A DNA stretch of 64,000 nt from Simmondsia chinensis (Eukaryota > Streptophyta > Magnoliopsida > Caryophyllales > Simmondsiaceae), in the NCBI GenBank assembly GCA_018398585.1, contig JAGTTD010000003.1, positions 4,472,637 through 4,536,636 of the forward strand. Reading direction: 5' to 3'. The notes under the pieces were generated by a model. The model ran no database searches. It was given only the letters and a program-made list of their open reading frames with translations, and had not been told where the DNA came from. Of the stretch, positions 1 through 11,440 are shown in pieces (within the stretch, counting starts at the first letter, position 1; each line of letters opens with the position of its first letter). Both the position numbers and the translations under genes were made by a program.

Positions 1-282
1 ACCAAACACGCGAACATTATCTGTCAGAATCTCCAATACCTCAATAGGGACGACTGGAGAAAAATCTCCTAAAAAGGAGAAAGCCTGCAAATCGTTACGG
101 CGCGAGTCAGTCTCAGGCTGCAAGAAAAATCCATCCACGGTACGGCTCAGAGAGTGAAAAGATTGCCGTCTAACAAAGTCATAATTAAAGAGCAGACTAC
201 AAGCAAATGACGAAACACAGGAAAACCTTAAGATTGACTTAGCGGGAAGCCGTGACCAAATTTCACAAGTAACATCATCCAT
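1..282 (-). CDS. F-box protein, N-terminal part (runs off window)
   Basis: Reading the minus strand from an ATG at 282-280 gives 94 codons with no stop up to the window edge, so the gene continues to the left. Residues about 3-30 form an F-box: acidic start (MDDVTCEIW), then RLPAKSILRFSCVS, the usual plant pattern of L-P-x-K-S-x-x-R-F-x-C-V-S. The tryptophan that normally follows is not obvious. Further on, FVRRQSFHSLSR and GFFLQ resemble the start of plant F-box-associated regions. In the family, the F-box binds SKP1 in SCF ubiquitin ligases and the C-terminal region recruits the substrate; the substrate-binding part is outside the window. Nothing in the visible part is broken. A minus-strand TATA box lies about 150 bp upstream. 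An F-box pseudogene broken further left cannot be excluded. Confidence 0.75.
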   Translation of the reverse strand, partial: MDDVTCEIWSRLPAKSILRFSCVSSFACSLLFNYDFVRRQSFHSLSRTVDGFFLQPETDSRRNDLQAFSFLGDFSPVVPIEVLEILTDNVRVFG

Positions 283-428
283 AGTAAAAAAGGAAAGCAA
301 ACAGGCTAAAAAAAAAAAACGAGAACTCAAAAATCTTTTAGTTTAAAACACCTTGTAAAAGATGACTCACTAAAGCACACTTTTAAAAAACCAGAGAATT
401 TGAGGGATACCGACCCCACATACAAGGG

Positions 429-438
429 TATTTATAGC
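429..438 (-). promoter_or_regulatory. TATA box of the F-box gene
   Basis: The minus strand reads GCTATAAATA here, about 147 bp upstream of the F-box ATG. Distance and sequence suit a plant core promoter. No transcript start can be seen directly. Confidence 0.5.
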
Positions 439-594
439 AAAACACTTTGGGGCAAAAAGTACCTTTTTTCCCAAAGTGGAGGGCTAACTGTTAAGGAAAA
501 CACCATTTGCTAAGACAGCCGCCTCCCCTAAAAGAAGACGTTCGGAGAATGCCCCGATTAACGGCCATCAAGAGCAACTAACCGCAGCCATAGC

Positions 595-822
595 CCTAAC
601 GGTACTCCTGCGTCCTAGCGGTACTCCTATACCCTAGCGGTACTCCTACATCCTAGCGGTACTCCTACACCCTGGCGGTACTCTTATACTCTAGCGGTAT
701 TCCCACACCCTAGCAGTACTCTCATACCCTAGCAGTACTCCTATACCCTAGCGGTACTCCTACGCCCTAGTGGTGTTTTTATACTCTAGTGGTGCTCCCG
801 TACCCTAGCAATACCGTCATGC
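595..822. repeat. 19-bp minisatellite, 12 units
   Basis: Units of the form CCTAGCGGTACTCCTAYAC repeat from 595 to about 822. The checked unit starts (595, 614, 633, 652 and the last at 804) keep an exact 19-bp register with base changes but no net insertion or deletion. The array lies between two outward-facing TATA-like boxes (minus strand 429-438, plus strand 872-880), so it may be promoter-proximal. The units are degenerate, most so at the right end. Confidence 0.9.
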
Positions 823-871
823 CCAAACTATATTCTCTCCCACATAACACCAAGGGGTTCCCGCCTAATCC

Positions 872-880
872 CTATAAATA
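872..880 (+). promoter_or_regulatory. plus-strand TATA-like box
   Basis: The plus strand reads CTATAAATA followed about 25-45 bp later by purine-rich sequence (GAGAAGGGGACTTGAGC). With the oppositely oriented TATA box at 429-438 it frames the minisatellite as a possible divergent promoter. No plus-strand coding region is evident immediately downstream, so it could also be an LTR promoter relic. Confidence 0.3.
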
Positions 881-1181
881 CCGTAATAAACACCACAGAG
901 AAGGGGACTTGAGCTCGGTTCTCCCTTAAAAGATCCCTACCAAAAAAACCTGGAAATAGTGATGAACTTGTATCATTGACAAGTTCCCTCATTGCTTGGT
1001 AGCATTCTCATTTCTTGGTACTTTGCAAATGTAGATGCAAGTGCCATTGTTGAAAAGCCTTACATTAGCGTGTTTATTGGTAAATTGTGTTCAAAGTATT
1101 TGTTGCTAGGCATTCTATCTGAGACATAGTCCCCTTTATGTATAGCACTTAACTTATATTTCTATTTTTCACTTCTTTTAG

Positions 1182-1222
1182 GTTTCTGTTGAATCAAGTG
1201 GTGATGATCATAACGTCCCATC
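1182..1222 (+). other. possible host exon split by the CACTA element (left part)
   Basis: A pyrimidine-rich tract ending in AG (1180-1181) looks like a 3' splice site. The following sequence runs to the CACTA target duplication. If the element and one ATC copy are removed, it continues at 11460 and one frame stays open to a TAG at 11552-11554 (about 45 codons). No family is recognised, and a second frame is also open for about 22 codons, so coding status is uncertain. Confidence 0.25.
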
Positions 1223-1252
1223 CACTACTACAAAACTGGCCAATGGCAACGG
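1223..1252 (+). repeat. CACTA left terminal inverted repeat
   Basis: The first 14 bases are identical to the inverted right end, and similarity continues imperfectly to about 30 bp, ending in a shared GCAACGG. Confidence 0.95.
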
Positions 1253-1370
1253 TTATTTTGCAACGGTTCTAAAACCGTTGCATAAGATCCTCTATTGCAA
1301 CGGTTTTTGTAACCAAAAAAGAACCGTTGAGCGCAATTATGTATGACAACGGTTTTTTGCAATAGTTTTT
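1248..1370. repeat. CACTA left subterminal repeat block
   Basis: Several copies of GCAACGGTT or its reverse complement AACCGTTGC occur within about 120 bp. Arrays of this type are the binding sites of TnpA-class proteins in En/Spm; the binding role here is inferred from family knowledge. Confidence 0.8.
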
Positions 1371-1991
1371 TTTATGACACTTTTTGCAACAATTTATATC
1401 CTTTATGTAATGTCATGGTGCCAATGTCAAAATTTTGTAAAAGTTAGAAGCTCATTTTTTTGGTTAAAATTTGTTGAGTCGGTTCCGAAAATAATGCGAA
1501 AAAATAAAAAAAATAATGCTGAAAAACAAATATTTTCATATCTACTGTTGAACCTTATTTACAAAATGCGGTTATAATAAACCGCGTCAAATCAACACGT
1601 TTCAACAAAAACAAAACCGGGTTGTACTTTTTTAAGGATATATATATAAGCCTCTGTTCCCCTTCCCAGACCATTCGCTCACGCGTACCCTTCTCCCCGG
1701 CTCTTACTGTCTCTCTGCATCTTTCTCGTTAATCCACCGCCGGTAACGTCATCCGCTGCCACCCTTCTTCTGCTTTATACGCAGGAGACCTTTCAAGTAC
1801 CATTGTCGGAGCAATTTGATCACTACTGAATTAATAACATTTTTTTGATAACTTTGCCGGATTTCTTACCACCTGTACTTATGATGTTGGAGCTTCATCG
1901 AGAGGGACATGGGATCAATGTGAAGATAATCACGAATTGCGGCATAATGGTAACTGTAGGCGATGTAAATTCTGTTGGCTTTCACTTAGAG

Positions 1992-2050
1992 TAAACCGCG
2001 TTGTATAAACGCGGTTTAAAATTAAAACCGTGTTGTATAAACGCAGTTTA
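1992..2050. repeat. tandem pair of GTATA-loop hairpins
   Basis: TAAACCGCGTT-GTATA-AACGCGGTTTA (1992-2018) is a perfect 11-bp stem with a 5-nt loop. A second, imperfect copy with the same loop follows at about 2025-2050. They lie between the left subterminal block and the 102-bp repeats of the CACTA element. Confidence 0.8.
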
Positions 2051-2246
2051 TTTTTTAATTTTATAAACCGCATTTGCACAATTCTATCTTCACTCGTCCC
2101 GCTCGATCCCCGCTCTCTGCTCTTCGCTTCCCGCTCGCTCTTCCCGCTTCTTCGCTTCGTCTCAGTGGGCTTCGGCTTCTTCTTCTTGACACTTTCATTC
2201 TCTATTTTTAAGGTAAATAATATAATATCTTCTCCATTTCAAGTGT

Positions 2247-3485
2247 TGCGATTCAGGTTTGTTTGAGTTTGCCCTAATCCCGTTTCATGTATATTTTCAT
2301 GGCAAATGACTAAAAATTGGCATGAATAGCTTCTCCATTTTCGTGGTTTGCAGTTCAAGTTAATTTGATTTTGCCCTAATTTGATTTTGAGTGTATTTTC
2401 ATGGTAAATAATGTAAAATTGACATGAATAGCTTTGTGACTTGTCTATTGCTGTTTAAGTTCATTTGACATTGCCATAATTTGATTTTGTGAATATTTTG
2501 AGGTAAATAACTTAAAATGGACATAAATAGCTTGTGTTGCGGCTTAAGTTTATTTGAGTTTGCCCTAGTTTGATTTCGTGTGTATTTTCATGGTAAATAA
2601 CCTAAAATTGATATGAATAAGTTTGTAATTTTCATGTGTTGTGGTTTTAGTTTAGTTAGGTTTGCCCTAATTTGATTTCGCGTGTACTTTTAATGGTAAA
2701 TCACTTAAAATGGAAGTAAATAACTTGTCTAGTGTTGTGTGTTGCGGCTTAAGTTCATTTAAGTTTGCCTTAATTTGAGTTCATGTGTATTTTCATGGTA
2801 AATAAGCTAAAATTGACATGAATAGCTTTGTATTTTTCTTGTGTTTTGGTTTAAGTTCATTTTAGTTCGCCCTAATTTGGGTTCATGCATATTTTCTTGG
2901 TAAATAACGTAAAATGGACATAAATATCTTATCCTTTGTTGTGTGTTGCCGCTTAAGTTCATTTTGGTTTGCCCTAATTTGATTTTGTGTGTATTTTCAT
3001 GGTACATACCCTAAAATTAACATGAATAGCTTCTCCCTTGCTATGTGCTGCGGCTTATGTTCATTTGAGTTGGCCCTAATTTGAATTCGTGTGTACTTTC
3101 ATGGTAAATAACTTAAAATGGACATAAATAGCTTCTCAATTTTGTGTGTTGCGGTTTAAGTTTATTTGAGTTTCCCTTAATTTGATTTCGTGTGTATTTT
3201 CATAGTAAATAACCTAAAATTAACATGAGTAGCTCTGTAAATTTTGTATGTTGCAGCTTGAATTCATTTGGGTTTGTCTTAATTTGATTTTGTGCATATT
3301 TTTATGGTAAATAAATTAAAATGGACATAAATAACTTCTCCATTTTCTTGTGTTGCGGCTTAAGTTCATTTGAGTTTGCCCTAATTTGATTTTGTGTGTA
3401 TATTCATGGTAATTAACTTACAATGGACGAAAATAACAACTCCTTTTTTTGCGTGTTATAGCTTAAGTTCGTTTGAGTTTTCCTT
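2247..3485 (+). repeat. about twelve tandem repeats of ~102 bp inside the CACTA element
   Basis: A unit of the form TTGCGGCTTAAGTTCATTTG, then TTTGCCCTAATTTGATTT, then TTTTCATGGTAAATAA, then ACATGAATAGCTTCT recurs. The TAAATAA core is found near 2405, 2504, 2594, 2697, 2800, 2900, 3003, 3105, 3207, 3308 and 3410, giving a period of 100-103 bp over most of the array. It ends about 170 bp before the transposase ATG, so it occupies the likely promoter or 5' UTR intron of the tnp2 gene. Confidence 0.92.
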
Positions 3486-3651
3486 AAATGTATATTTATG
3501 ATATTTCCATGGATATATGCTTAGTTGAACCATGTAAATGGGTTTCTTTTGTTTTTCTTCCAATCACCTTTTTTTGTGCTTGTTGTTTTGATTTGTGAGG
3601 ATACTTTTGTATTCTATAATTGTTTGTAAAAAGTATTAATACTTCATCTTA

Positions 3652-6600
3652 ATGCTTCCTTCTCTCTTGCCTAGTACAGCTTTTCGTATGGATGCCTCAA
3701 CTAATAGTTGGATGTATCTCCCTAGATGGACAGATGAATTTAATATGTGGCTGAATGAATTTTTGACTAATGAGTTTGCTTCTAAAGTTCAAGGGAAAGG
3801 GAAACAGAGGCAACTTCGCTGCCCATGTAATAAGTGTGGTTTTAGATTTTTGGGAACAAGAAATAAGGTATATGATCATTTGATTGCTGACGGTTTTGTA
3901 GCAAATTATGATCAACATTTTCATGGGGATGGTTCTTCGTCCAATAATAGGATCAATGAGTTTGATGATGTTGATGATACATCTTTCCCTTTTGATGTTG
4001 ATGGGTTATTATGTGATAAATTTGTCCATATAGCTGGTGGTTATGATTGGGATCAAGGAACCATAGACGGGATGACTGAGGATGCTAAGAAATTTTACAA
4101 ATTATTAGAAGACGGTAAGGCGGAATTATATCCCGGATGTGAAAATTTTTCCAAACTTTCTTGTACCATTAGGTTGTTTCTTTTCAAGTGTCAACATGGG
4201 TTGAGTAATGTGGCTCTTGATGACCTTTTGGATTTTGTAAAGGAATTGGTCCCAAATGCAAATTTTCCGAAATCCTTTAATGATGCTAGAAACACGGTTA
4301 GGGATTTGGGTCTTGCTTATAAAAAGATACATGCATGCCCAAATGATTGTATGTTGTACTGGAAGGAGTATGGAGAGGCAATATCATGTTATGTTTGTGG
4401 TTCTTCTCGGTGGAAAGTGGATGAAAAGTATGTTGGAAAACACCACAACAATCCTGCAGAACCTCGTAGGATTCCTGCAAAAGTGTTGTGGCACTTTCCA
4501 TTGAAACCTAGGCTTCAAAGATTATTTCTATGTTTTGAAATAGCCAAGTCCATTTGATGGCATCACAATGGCCGCCTTAAGGATGGGATCTTGAGGCATC
4601 CAGCCGATGGCCAAGTATGGAAGGACTTTGATGAATTGCATCCAAACTTTGCACGTGATCCTCGAAATGTCAGGTTGGGGTTAGCTAGTGATGGATTTAA
4701 TCCATATCGGACCATGAGCATTAATCATAGCACATGGCCTGTGATGCTTGTGAACTATAATTTGCCTCCTTGGATGTGCATGAATGACGAATTTTTCATG
4801 CTCTCTTTGTTGATTCAAGGTCCAAAATCTCCTAGAAATGATATTGATATATACTTACAACAATTAATTGAAGAACTAAAAGAATTATGGGAAGTTGGTT
4901 TGGAGACGTATGATGCTTTTGGAAAACAATCCTTTCATATGCGTGCAGCTCTAATGTGGACGATCAACGAATTTCCTGCATATGCAATGCTATCGGGATG
5001 GTCCACGAAGGGCTACTTGGCATGCCCTTGTTGCAATTATCAAACTTCCTCGAAATGGTTGCCTCATAGCAGAAAGGTGTGCTTTCAAGGACATAGGAAG
5101 TTTTTGGACCGTAACCATCCTTGGAGACGGAATGCAACTTCTTTTAATGGCAAAACAGAGCATGCAGTTGCTCCTAGTGCATTGAAAGGAAGTGAAATTT
5201 TGGAAGAGATGTCTTTGTTGCATCATGTATTTGGAAAAAGGAACAAAGTAGAGAAGAAAAATCATAAAAGTAGTTAGAAGCAGAAAAAGAAGAAGCAGAA
5301 GAAGAAGAAGAAGCAACACCAGCTGATTATGTCAAGTCCTTGGAAGAAGAGATCAATTTTCTTTGATTTGCCATATTAAAAACATAATTCCCTTCGTCAT
5401 AACTTGGATGTGATGCACATTGAGAAAAATATATGTGACAGTATACTTGGCACCTTGTTAGATATTCCAGGTAAGACAAAGGATCATCTCAAGGCTCGTT
5501 TGGACCTCAAAGAGATGGGGATAAAACCTGACTTGCCTCCAAAGATAAGTTTAGATGGTCGACGTGCTAAGTTCAATCCAACTTGCTTCTCAATGAACAA
5601 AGAGGAGAAATATAATTTCTGTCATGTACTGAAATATGCGAAGTTGCCTTATGGTTGTGCATCGGATATAGGGCGATGTGTCCATATTGATGAAAGGAAG
5701 ATTACAGGTTACAAAAGTCATGATGCTCATGTGATCTGGCAAGACTTGCTCCCTGTAGCAGATAGGAAGTCATTACATAAGCCTGTTGCTGTTGTATTGA
5801 TTAGATTGGCAGCTTTCTTTAGAGGTACATGTAGTAAAGTTGTGAAGCCCGAAGAGCTTGACCATTTGCAAAATGATATCAAAGAAATATTATGTCAGCT
5901 TGAAATATTTTGTTTGCCACCATTTTTTGATATAATGGTTCATTTACCCATTCATTTGGTGGATAAGCTAAGACTTGGAGGACCTGTTTTTTGCCGATAT
6001 ATGTTTGGTGTGGAGAAAAAATTTTGTAAATTGAAGTCATACGTGCGTAATAGGAGTCAACCGGAAGGTTATTTGGCAGAGGAGTGTTTGAATTTTTGCA
6101 AAAGATACATGAAGACAACATTTAAGAAGAAACACGAAGAGAGAGAAAGTGTTGATGGAAATTCAATGCCCATTTTCCCAAAGATAGGTTATCCTGTAGG
6201 AGGACAGAAAAAACGTAAAGGTCAAGCGGTTGTTTTAGAAGCTCGCATTAACAGCATGGCGCATAACTGTGCTCTGTTCAACTCCGGCAATGACATAGTG
6301 GAGCAGCACATTAGGTAATGTTATATGAACATCAGTTTTAATATTTTTATAGATGTTGTTGTAATATTATGCTGTAATGATGGAAATTATTCCTTTTGCC
6401 TTTTTTATCAGCGAACACAATAATTTGTTAAAGAGCTACCCCAAAAGGGGTAGAGGCAAAAACACAAGATGGAATCAAGCTCAAAGTCACAGTAAGGAAT
6501 TTGAAGCATGGTTTAAAGATAAGATAAGCAATGGTGTGGTGCCGGACTATATCCGTTGGCTAGCTACGGGTCCGAATCCGATAGCAAAGACATATTCAGG

Positions 6601-7303
6601 ATATTTTATCAATGGGTACAGGTTCCACATTGCAGGCCATGATGCAAGACGCAAAACACAGAATAGTGGAGTCAGTCTTATTGCTTTGACATCAAGTTTT
6701 GCCAGCTCTAAGGATTGTAATCCTGTTGATGATAGCTTGACCTATTATGGAGCAATACAAGAGATCATTGAAATTGATTACTACGCTCAATTTAGCGTTG
6801 TATTATTTCGGTGTAACTAGTTTCATACCAAAAATGATGAGTACGGGCTTATTCGTGTCAATTTTAAGAGGTTGATATGTAGAGATGGTCCTTTTGGTCT
6901 TGCATCTCATGTAAATCAAGTTTACTATGTGGAGGACCCGATTGAAGAAGGTGTCCATTATGTTATTAGAAGGGTCTCTAGAGAAATTGATATGGAGCAA
7001 GAAGCGAACAAGAATATTCGTATGTCAGATGATTCTCTTGGTTGTGATTTAGAGGATTTTAATTTTAATCTTATAGCAATTAGAGATTGTGATGTTAGTT
7101 GGGCCAGAAATGACACTCCTGCAACCATTATTGAGATAACATCCAATACTTTAGGCAACGGACACAATGAAGGTGAGAGAGTTGAGGAAGATGAGGAAGA
7201 TGATGAAGAAGAGAAAGAAGATGACTCAGAATATGATGACTCTGATTACAGTGACTCTGATTATGAATTAGATTATGATGACACTGATTGGGACTATGTT
7301 TAA
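3652..7303 (+). pseudogene. CACTA tnp2 transposase, two exons, four premature stops
   Basis: This is the main En/Spm-type transposase. The first ATG is 3652; the second, 3688, starts MDASTNSWMYLPRW, the usual start of the transposase-associated domain, which continues to the Cys cluster RCPCNKC. The Transposase_21 (tnp2) core follows (YLACPCCN, then FFDLPY and HNLDVMHIEKN), then a DUF4218-like region and, in exon 2, a DUF4216-like region (GPNPIAKTYSGYFINGYRFH) with an acidic tail. The intron is 6315-6411 (GT-AG, 97 bp) and joins in phase. All exon 1 parts share one frame and all exon 2 parts share another, so there is no frameshift. Stops interrupt at 4555-4557 (TGA), 5275-5277 (TAG), 5377-5379 (TAA where the family has Trp) and 6818-6820 (TAG where the family has Trp). 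Family role: cutting and joining of the element's ends. Confidence 0.93.
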
Positions 7304-7546
7304 TGCTTCCATCAACTTTGATTGGTGTGTTAATTGAATTTTTTTAGTATTTTGTTTAAATTGAATTTTTGACAGTTTTAACTTTTGATATTACATAATG
7401 TAATCTTCTCTTTCTTCTCTTCTTGATATAAATTTGTGAGTCGAAATTCTAACATTTTTAATGCATTTTACTCGAATTTTCAGGTTATAAATAATGACAG
7501 AAAAAAAATAAAAGTGAGAGGCTATGTTCACTGAACTATAGCCACA

Positions 7547-9504
7547 TTGCTGAGAAAGAAGCAACAACAACAGAGGTTAATAAGACAAAAAAGAAATGAA
7601 CTTAAAGCTTTAGAAGCGATTGAAGTTAAGGATGATTGTGTTGCTGAAAAGGAAGATTTTGGCACTAAAAATGATGATTTTGGTGCTGAAAATTATGATT
7701 CCGATGCTGAAAATGATGATTCTGATGCTGAAAATGATTTTTTTGGTCATGAAAATGATGGTTTAAGTTCTGAAAAAGAAGAAATGAATCTTAAAGCACC
7801 AAGGTTTCAATCAACACTGAAGAGGAAATCGAAAGGAACTCACCCGAGCCAAAGATCACATGAAACAGGATATCAGCTAATCCAAGCCTCTCCACACGAG
7901 GAACAAAGATCTCATCATAGTAAAAGATCCCGAGAGCTTGAAAATCAGCCAAGTAAAGATTTTGAAAGGAGAGAACAAAGATCCCAGCAAAACCAACAAA
8001 ATTTGTCTTTTGAGGGTAGCGAGGGCAATCCTGAAAGTAGTGAAGGTGCATCTTTTGATTAAAATAAAAACTTATAAATTGACCAAATTATTAATGCCTT
8101 GTTTAATAATGCTTTTTGTCTATAAATGTAGCACTCTCCTCTCATATCAAGAAGCATAGAGGGCCTACTATAATGAAACATGTTCATGCTCGATCTTCAG
8201 CGGATAGGGTTCCTATATTTTTGAATGGATATAACCAAGTTGTTGGTCCATCGGATAAAATTGCTGAGGAATTTAGTAGCTTCTTGGGAACACTAGGCCG
8301 AGATCCTAGCATTTGCCTGCTGAATCATAACCATTGGAGTAAAGTACCCAAGCAACCAATATTGGACTATGTAGAGGTACAATTTTTAATTGTTTATTAT
8401 CTTAATTTACTAACACATTATATTAATTTTGCAGAAAAAGTATGAGATTACACCCCAGAGTCGCAAGTGGGTGTTACAGTCAGTGAATTCTGCATGGAGG
8501 TCATACAAACATGACTTAAAGAAAGATCATTTTGACAAGTATGAGGATAATGCAACCAGATGAGCTAATTGTCCTAAAGGAGGTGTCCCTGATTATCAAA
8601 TGAGAGATCTATTTAGGCGATGGAGTACCCTAGCAGCCCAGGTATTTATAATAGATTAAACATATTTTCACGATATATTTATTGTAATTGTATTTATGAA
8701 ATGTTATTCCATATGTGTTTTATAGAATGTGGCTGCAATCAACAGTCGTAATTCGATTAAGCAGAAGTATAGGCACACAGCTGGGAGAAAGAGCTTCGCA
8801 CGTATAAGTTATGGATTGGTAAAAAAGCTCTCTAACTTATATGCATCTTAGGCCACTCTTAGAATTAAAAAGACTAAGATTTTATTTACACTTCTTAAGT
8901 GCCATTTGCAGCAGCAAATTGGTCCGAATAAGCAACCTCCTACACGAGCGGAAATGTTCGTCACAACGCGTAAAAGAAGACCCGGTAAAAAATACAAAGA
9001 CGATGCAGAGAGCACTATCGCTAAAATTGTAAGTTGATTTATTAATAAGTTAACAACTAATATGTTACTTTGTTTGACTCTTTATTGATTTGCACACTAA
9101 TGTAGGATGAAGTTCAGTCACAACAAGACAAGATTAATGCAGAGGCTAGAGCAAACGCCAAAAATAGGGATGCCTTTGCTAAGGTTATGCCTGATGAAAA
9201 TCCCGGTCGGTTGCGTCTTTATGGGAGGGGTGTTTGTTAGAAAGATGTGAAAGGAAAGGCAAAAGTAGGTGACATACAAGTTCCATCTAACATAATGGAT
9301 GCTATGAAAGCAGAACTCAAAGCTGATGTTACAAAAGAAGTTTTGAAGGAACATATATCAAAGTTTGGAGCCATTGTCCCTGGCTTAAGCAATCTTGGAC
9401 CTGAAGTGCTACAAGGACAAGTTGACTCACCTGGAGATGCTGGTAGTGCTCCTAATCAAAACGGTGCTTCTTCATCTGGTGCTAGAAATTCTCGAAAGAA
9501 TTAG
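7547..9504 (+). pseudogene. TnpA-like second gene of the CACTA element (Ptta/En/Spm, Transposase_24 type)
   Basis: This gene follows tnp2 by about 250 bp on the same strand. Exon 1 (from about 7547; start not certain) has a basic start and an acidic heptad repeat (DAENDDS). Later exons fit GT-AG junctions in phase: exon 2 ends at 8376, then 8435-8641, 8726-8818, 8912-9028 and 9106-9504. They encode ITPQSRKWVLQSVNSAWRSY, YQMRDLFRRWSTLAAQNVAA, KQKYRHTAGRKSF and the end SSSGARNSRKN, a layout typical of plant Ptta/En/Spm proteins that bind the subterminal repeats. The junction between exons 1 and 2 could not be fixed. Stops at 8561-8563 (TGA) and 9238-9240 (TAG) break it; I see no frameshift between exons 2 and 6. 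Confidence 0.8.
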
Positions 9505-10914
9505 GTGTGTTTCTTTAATATTTGTTTCTACTTCTCCCTCTGCTGGTAGGATGATGTGGCTTGAAATTTTTAGAAATTCTATCATTCATAGATGACTTAA
9601 AGCCTTCTTTACAGCATGAATCTAAGTACTTGTTTACTGTGTAATTTGATCAAATGCTCTAAGAGTGATTGGGTTGAGCTTTTGTTTTTCTGGTGATCTA
9701 AGAGCATGAATCCAAGCTGTGTGCTAGCTTTTATGTTGCAAATAGTAGCAGTTGGGTTTTGCATCTGGACTAAGTGTGGAGTGAGGGTTTTGGAGTGTGC
9801 TTATTCTTTGAGCTCAATACACGGTAACATCAAAACACAAACGATTTGGATATGTAGATGTCACATGCATGTTTGATGGACTCGAGGCCTAAGGTTTCAG
9901 TACTTCAGATTATTTTGGGTCAAAAATTACTTTGAAGATTTTAACTTTTAACTATTTTTTCAGAGATTTTTCACTTGTATATGATATATATTGATTTGAC
10001 ATCGTATAATCATTAGATTGTTCATCTTTCAAGTATTAAGTCACAACAACTATCTCCTTTTTGCCCCAAATGTGGGTGATAGCCAATAGTACGTAACGTT
10101 TTTACTATTAATGAAAACTTTATTCAAGAGAAGGCATTACAATACCTGACCAAAGTTTGAGGGAAAAAATAGCAGTTATATATTGTTAGTAAAGAGTTAA
10201 GACTGATGTAGAGTCTGTAGATGTTGCAAGATTAAGATTGTGTATGAGCTTGGACCAGTTAAGCTCGGACCTGCTCAGCAAATTCCAATCTAAGCTCGCC
10301 TTATTTAGGCTCATTTAGCCTTATTTAGGCTTGATTTCTGCTCATTCAGTCTCAAATTTAGCTTGATTAGGCATATACAACTTAGTAAATTGTATAAAGA
10401 TAGACTTGTTTGATTGTATATACATTTGTTATATTTTGAATTACCTTATGTGCTTAGTTTTCTTCTTCTTGCGTGTGATGAAAGTCTCATGGTAGTTGAA
10501 TTGACGGTTGAGGTGACAAACATAGAGGTGTTATGGGATTAGTAGTAAACGCCTGGGGCCTCCGTATTTGACGTGCATTTGCCAATGACAATTTAATTTT
10601 ATATGATTTTATGTTTTGCCTTGGTGGATAATTGTGTTTTTTAAATGGTGTTTTGTGTTAGACTTTATTGGTGAATATTAATGTAAGGACGGAATTTGTC
10701 CTTTACTAAATGTTGCTCTTCACTTTGCACTCATGATTTAATGTTTTTTCATGGCAGGTAGATGATGATGATGATGTTGAAGGTGATGATGAACATGATG
10801 TTGATCATGTTTTCTGATTATTGTATAGTTTACCTCAAAAACTAGTTCATGCATGATTTTGTAAGCAATAATGGATTGATTAGGCTATTTTGTGCTTTGG
10901 TTTCTTAAATTGTT
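9505..10914 (+). other. gene-free tail of the CACTA element
   Basis: No convincing coding region except a possible acidic 3' exon at 10758-10817, preceded by a pyrimidine tract and AG and reading VDDDDDVEGDDEHDVDHVF then stop. A link to the TnpA-like gene is possible, but that gene already ends at a TAG at 9502-9504, directly followed by GTGTGT. Confidence 0.4.
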
Positions 10915-11440
10915 GGCTTATTTGCTAGAAAACTGTTGCTACAGGGGAAAAAAATCATTGTAATAAATTTTCAAACTGTTGTGTTTAATAGTAAAAAAGC
11001 GTTGTCATAGAATATTATACATGAGAATGGTTACCATAAGGGACAAAAAATGTTGTAAAAGGTATCTAAAACCACTGTAGTCCATGAAAAATCATTGTTA
11101 TAAACAAAACTGAAGCATAACAATTGTTGCCATTATAAAAAAAACCGCTGCAATATATACCTAAATACTGATGTTAATTCATGAAAAACTGTTGCTATAG
11201 GAATTAATATACAATAAAGACCGTTGCCTTAAATAAATATAACCGTTGCCATATATTAGCTAAAAACCATTGCTATTGATAGCTTTAATGTAACGGTTCA
11301 CAATTCGTTGCTATTGTCATTAAAACCGTTGCTATAGGCTACGGCAACGGCCGCATATACAGCGGTTAAGAAACCGTTGCCATAGACCTATAACGACGGT
11401 TTTCAGCCTACAGCAACACTTTCCAACCGTTGCTACAGGC
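10915..11440. repeat. CACTA right subterminal repeat block
   Basis: More than a dozen variants of AACCGTTGC and its complement occur in both orientations, denser toward the terminus. It matches the motif of the left block and is about four times longer. Confidence 0.85.

Larger units (their letters stand above)
283..1219. other. upstream region of the F-box gene, no coding region seen
   Basis: Apart from the two TATA-like boxes and the 19-bp repeats I see no coding region. The part from about 960 to 1180 is T-rich and looks intron-like, ending in a polypyrimidine tract and AG at 1180-1181. Confidence 0.4.

Noticed and set aside
595..822. CRISPR-like array
   Set aside because: The 19-bp units are directly adjacent with no spacers, and the window is plant nuclear DNA.
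2030..2266. 78-codon plus-strand frame in the CACTA 5' region
   Set aside because: It overlaps the second hairpin, runs into the 102-bp repeats, and matches no domain.
4990..5319. 109-codon minus-strand frame with a poly-Leu start
   Set aside because: It is the antisense shadow of the Lys-rich linker of the tnp2 transposase.
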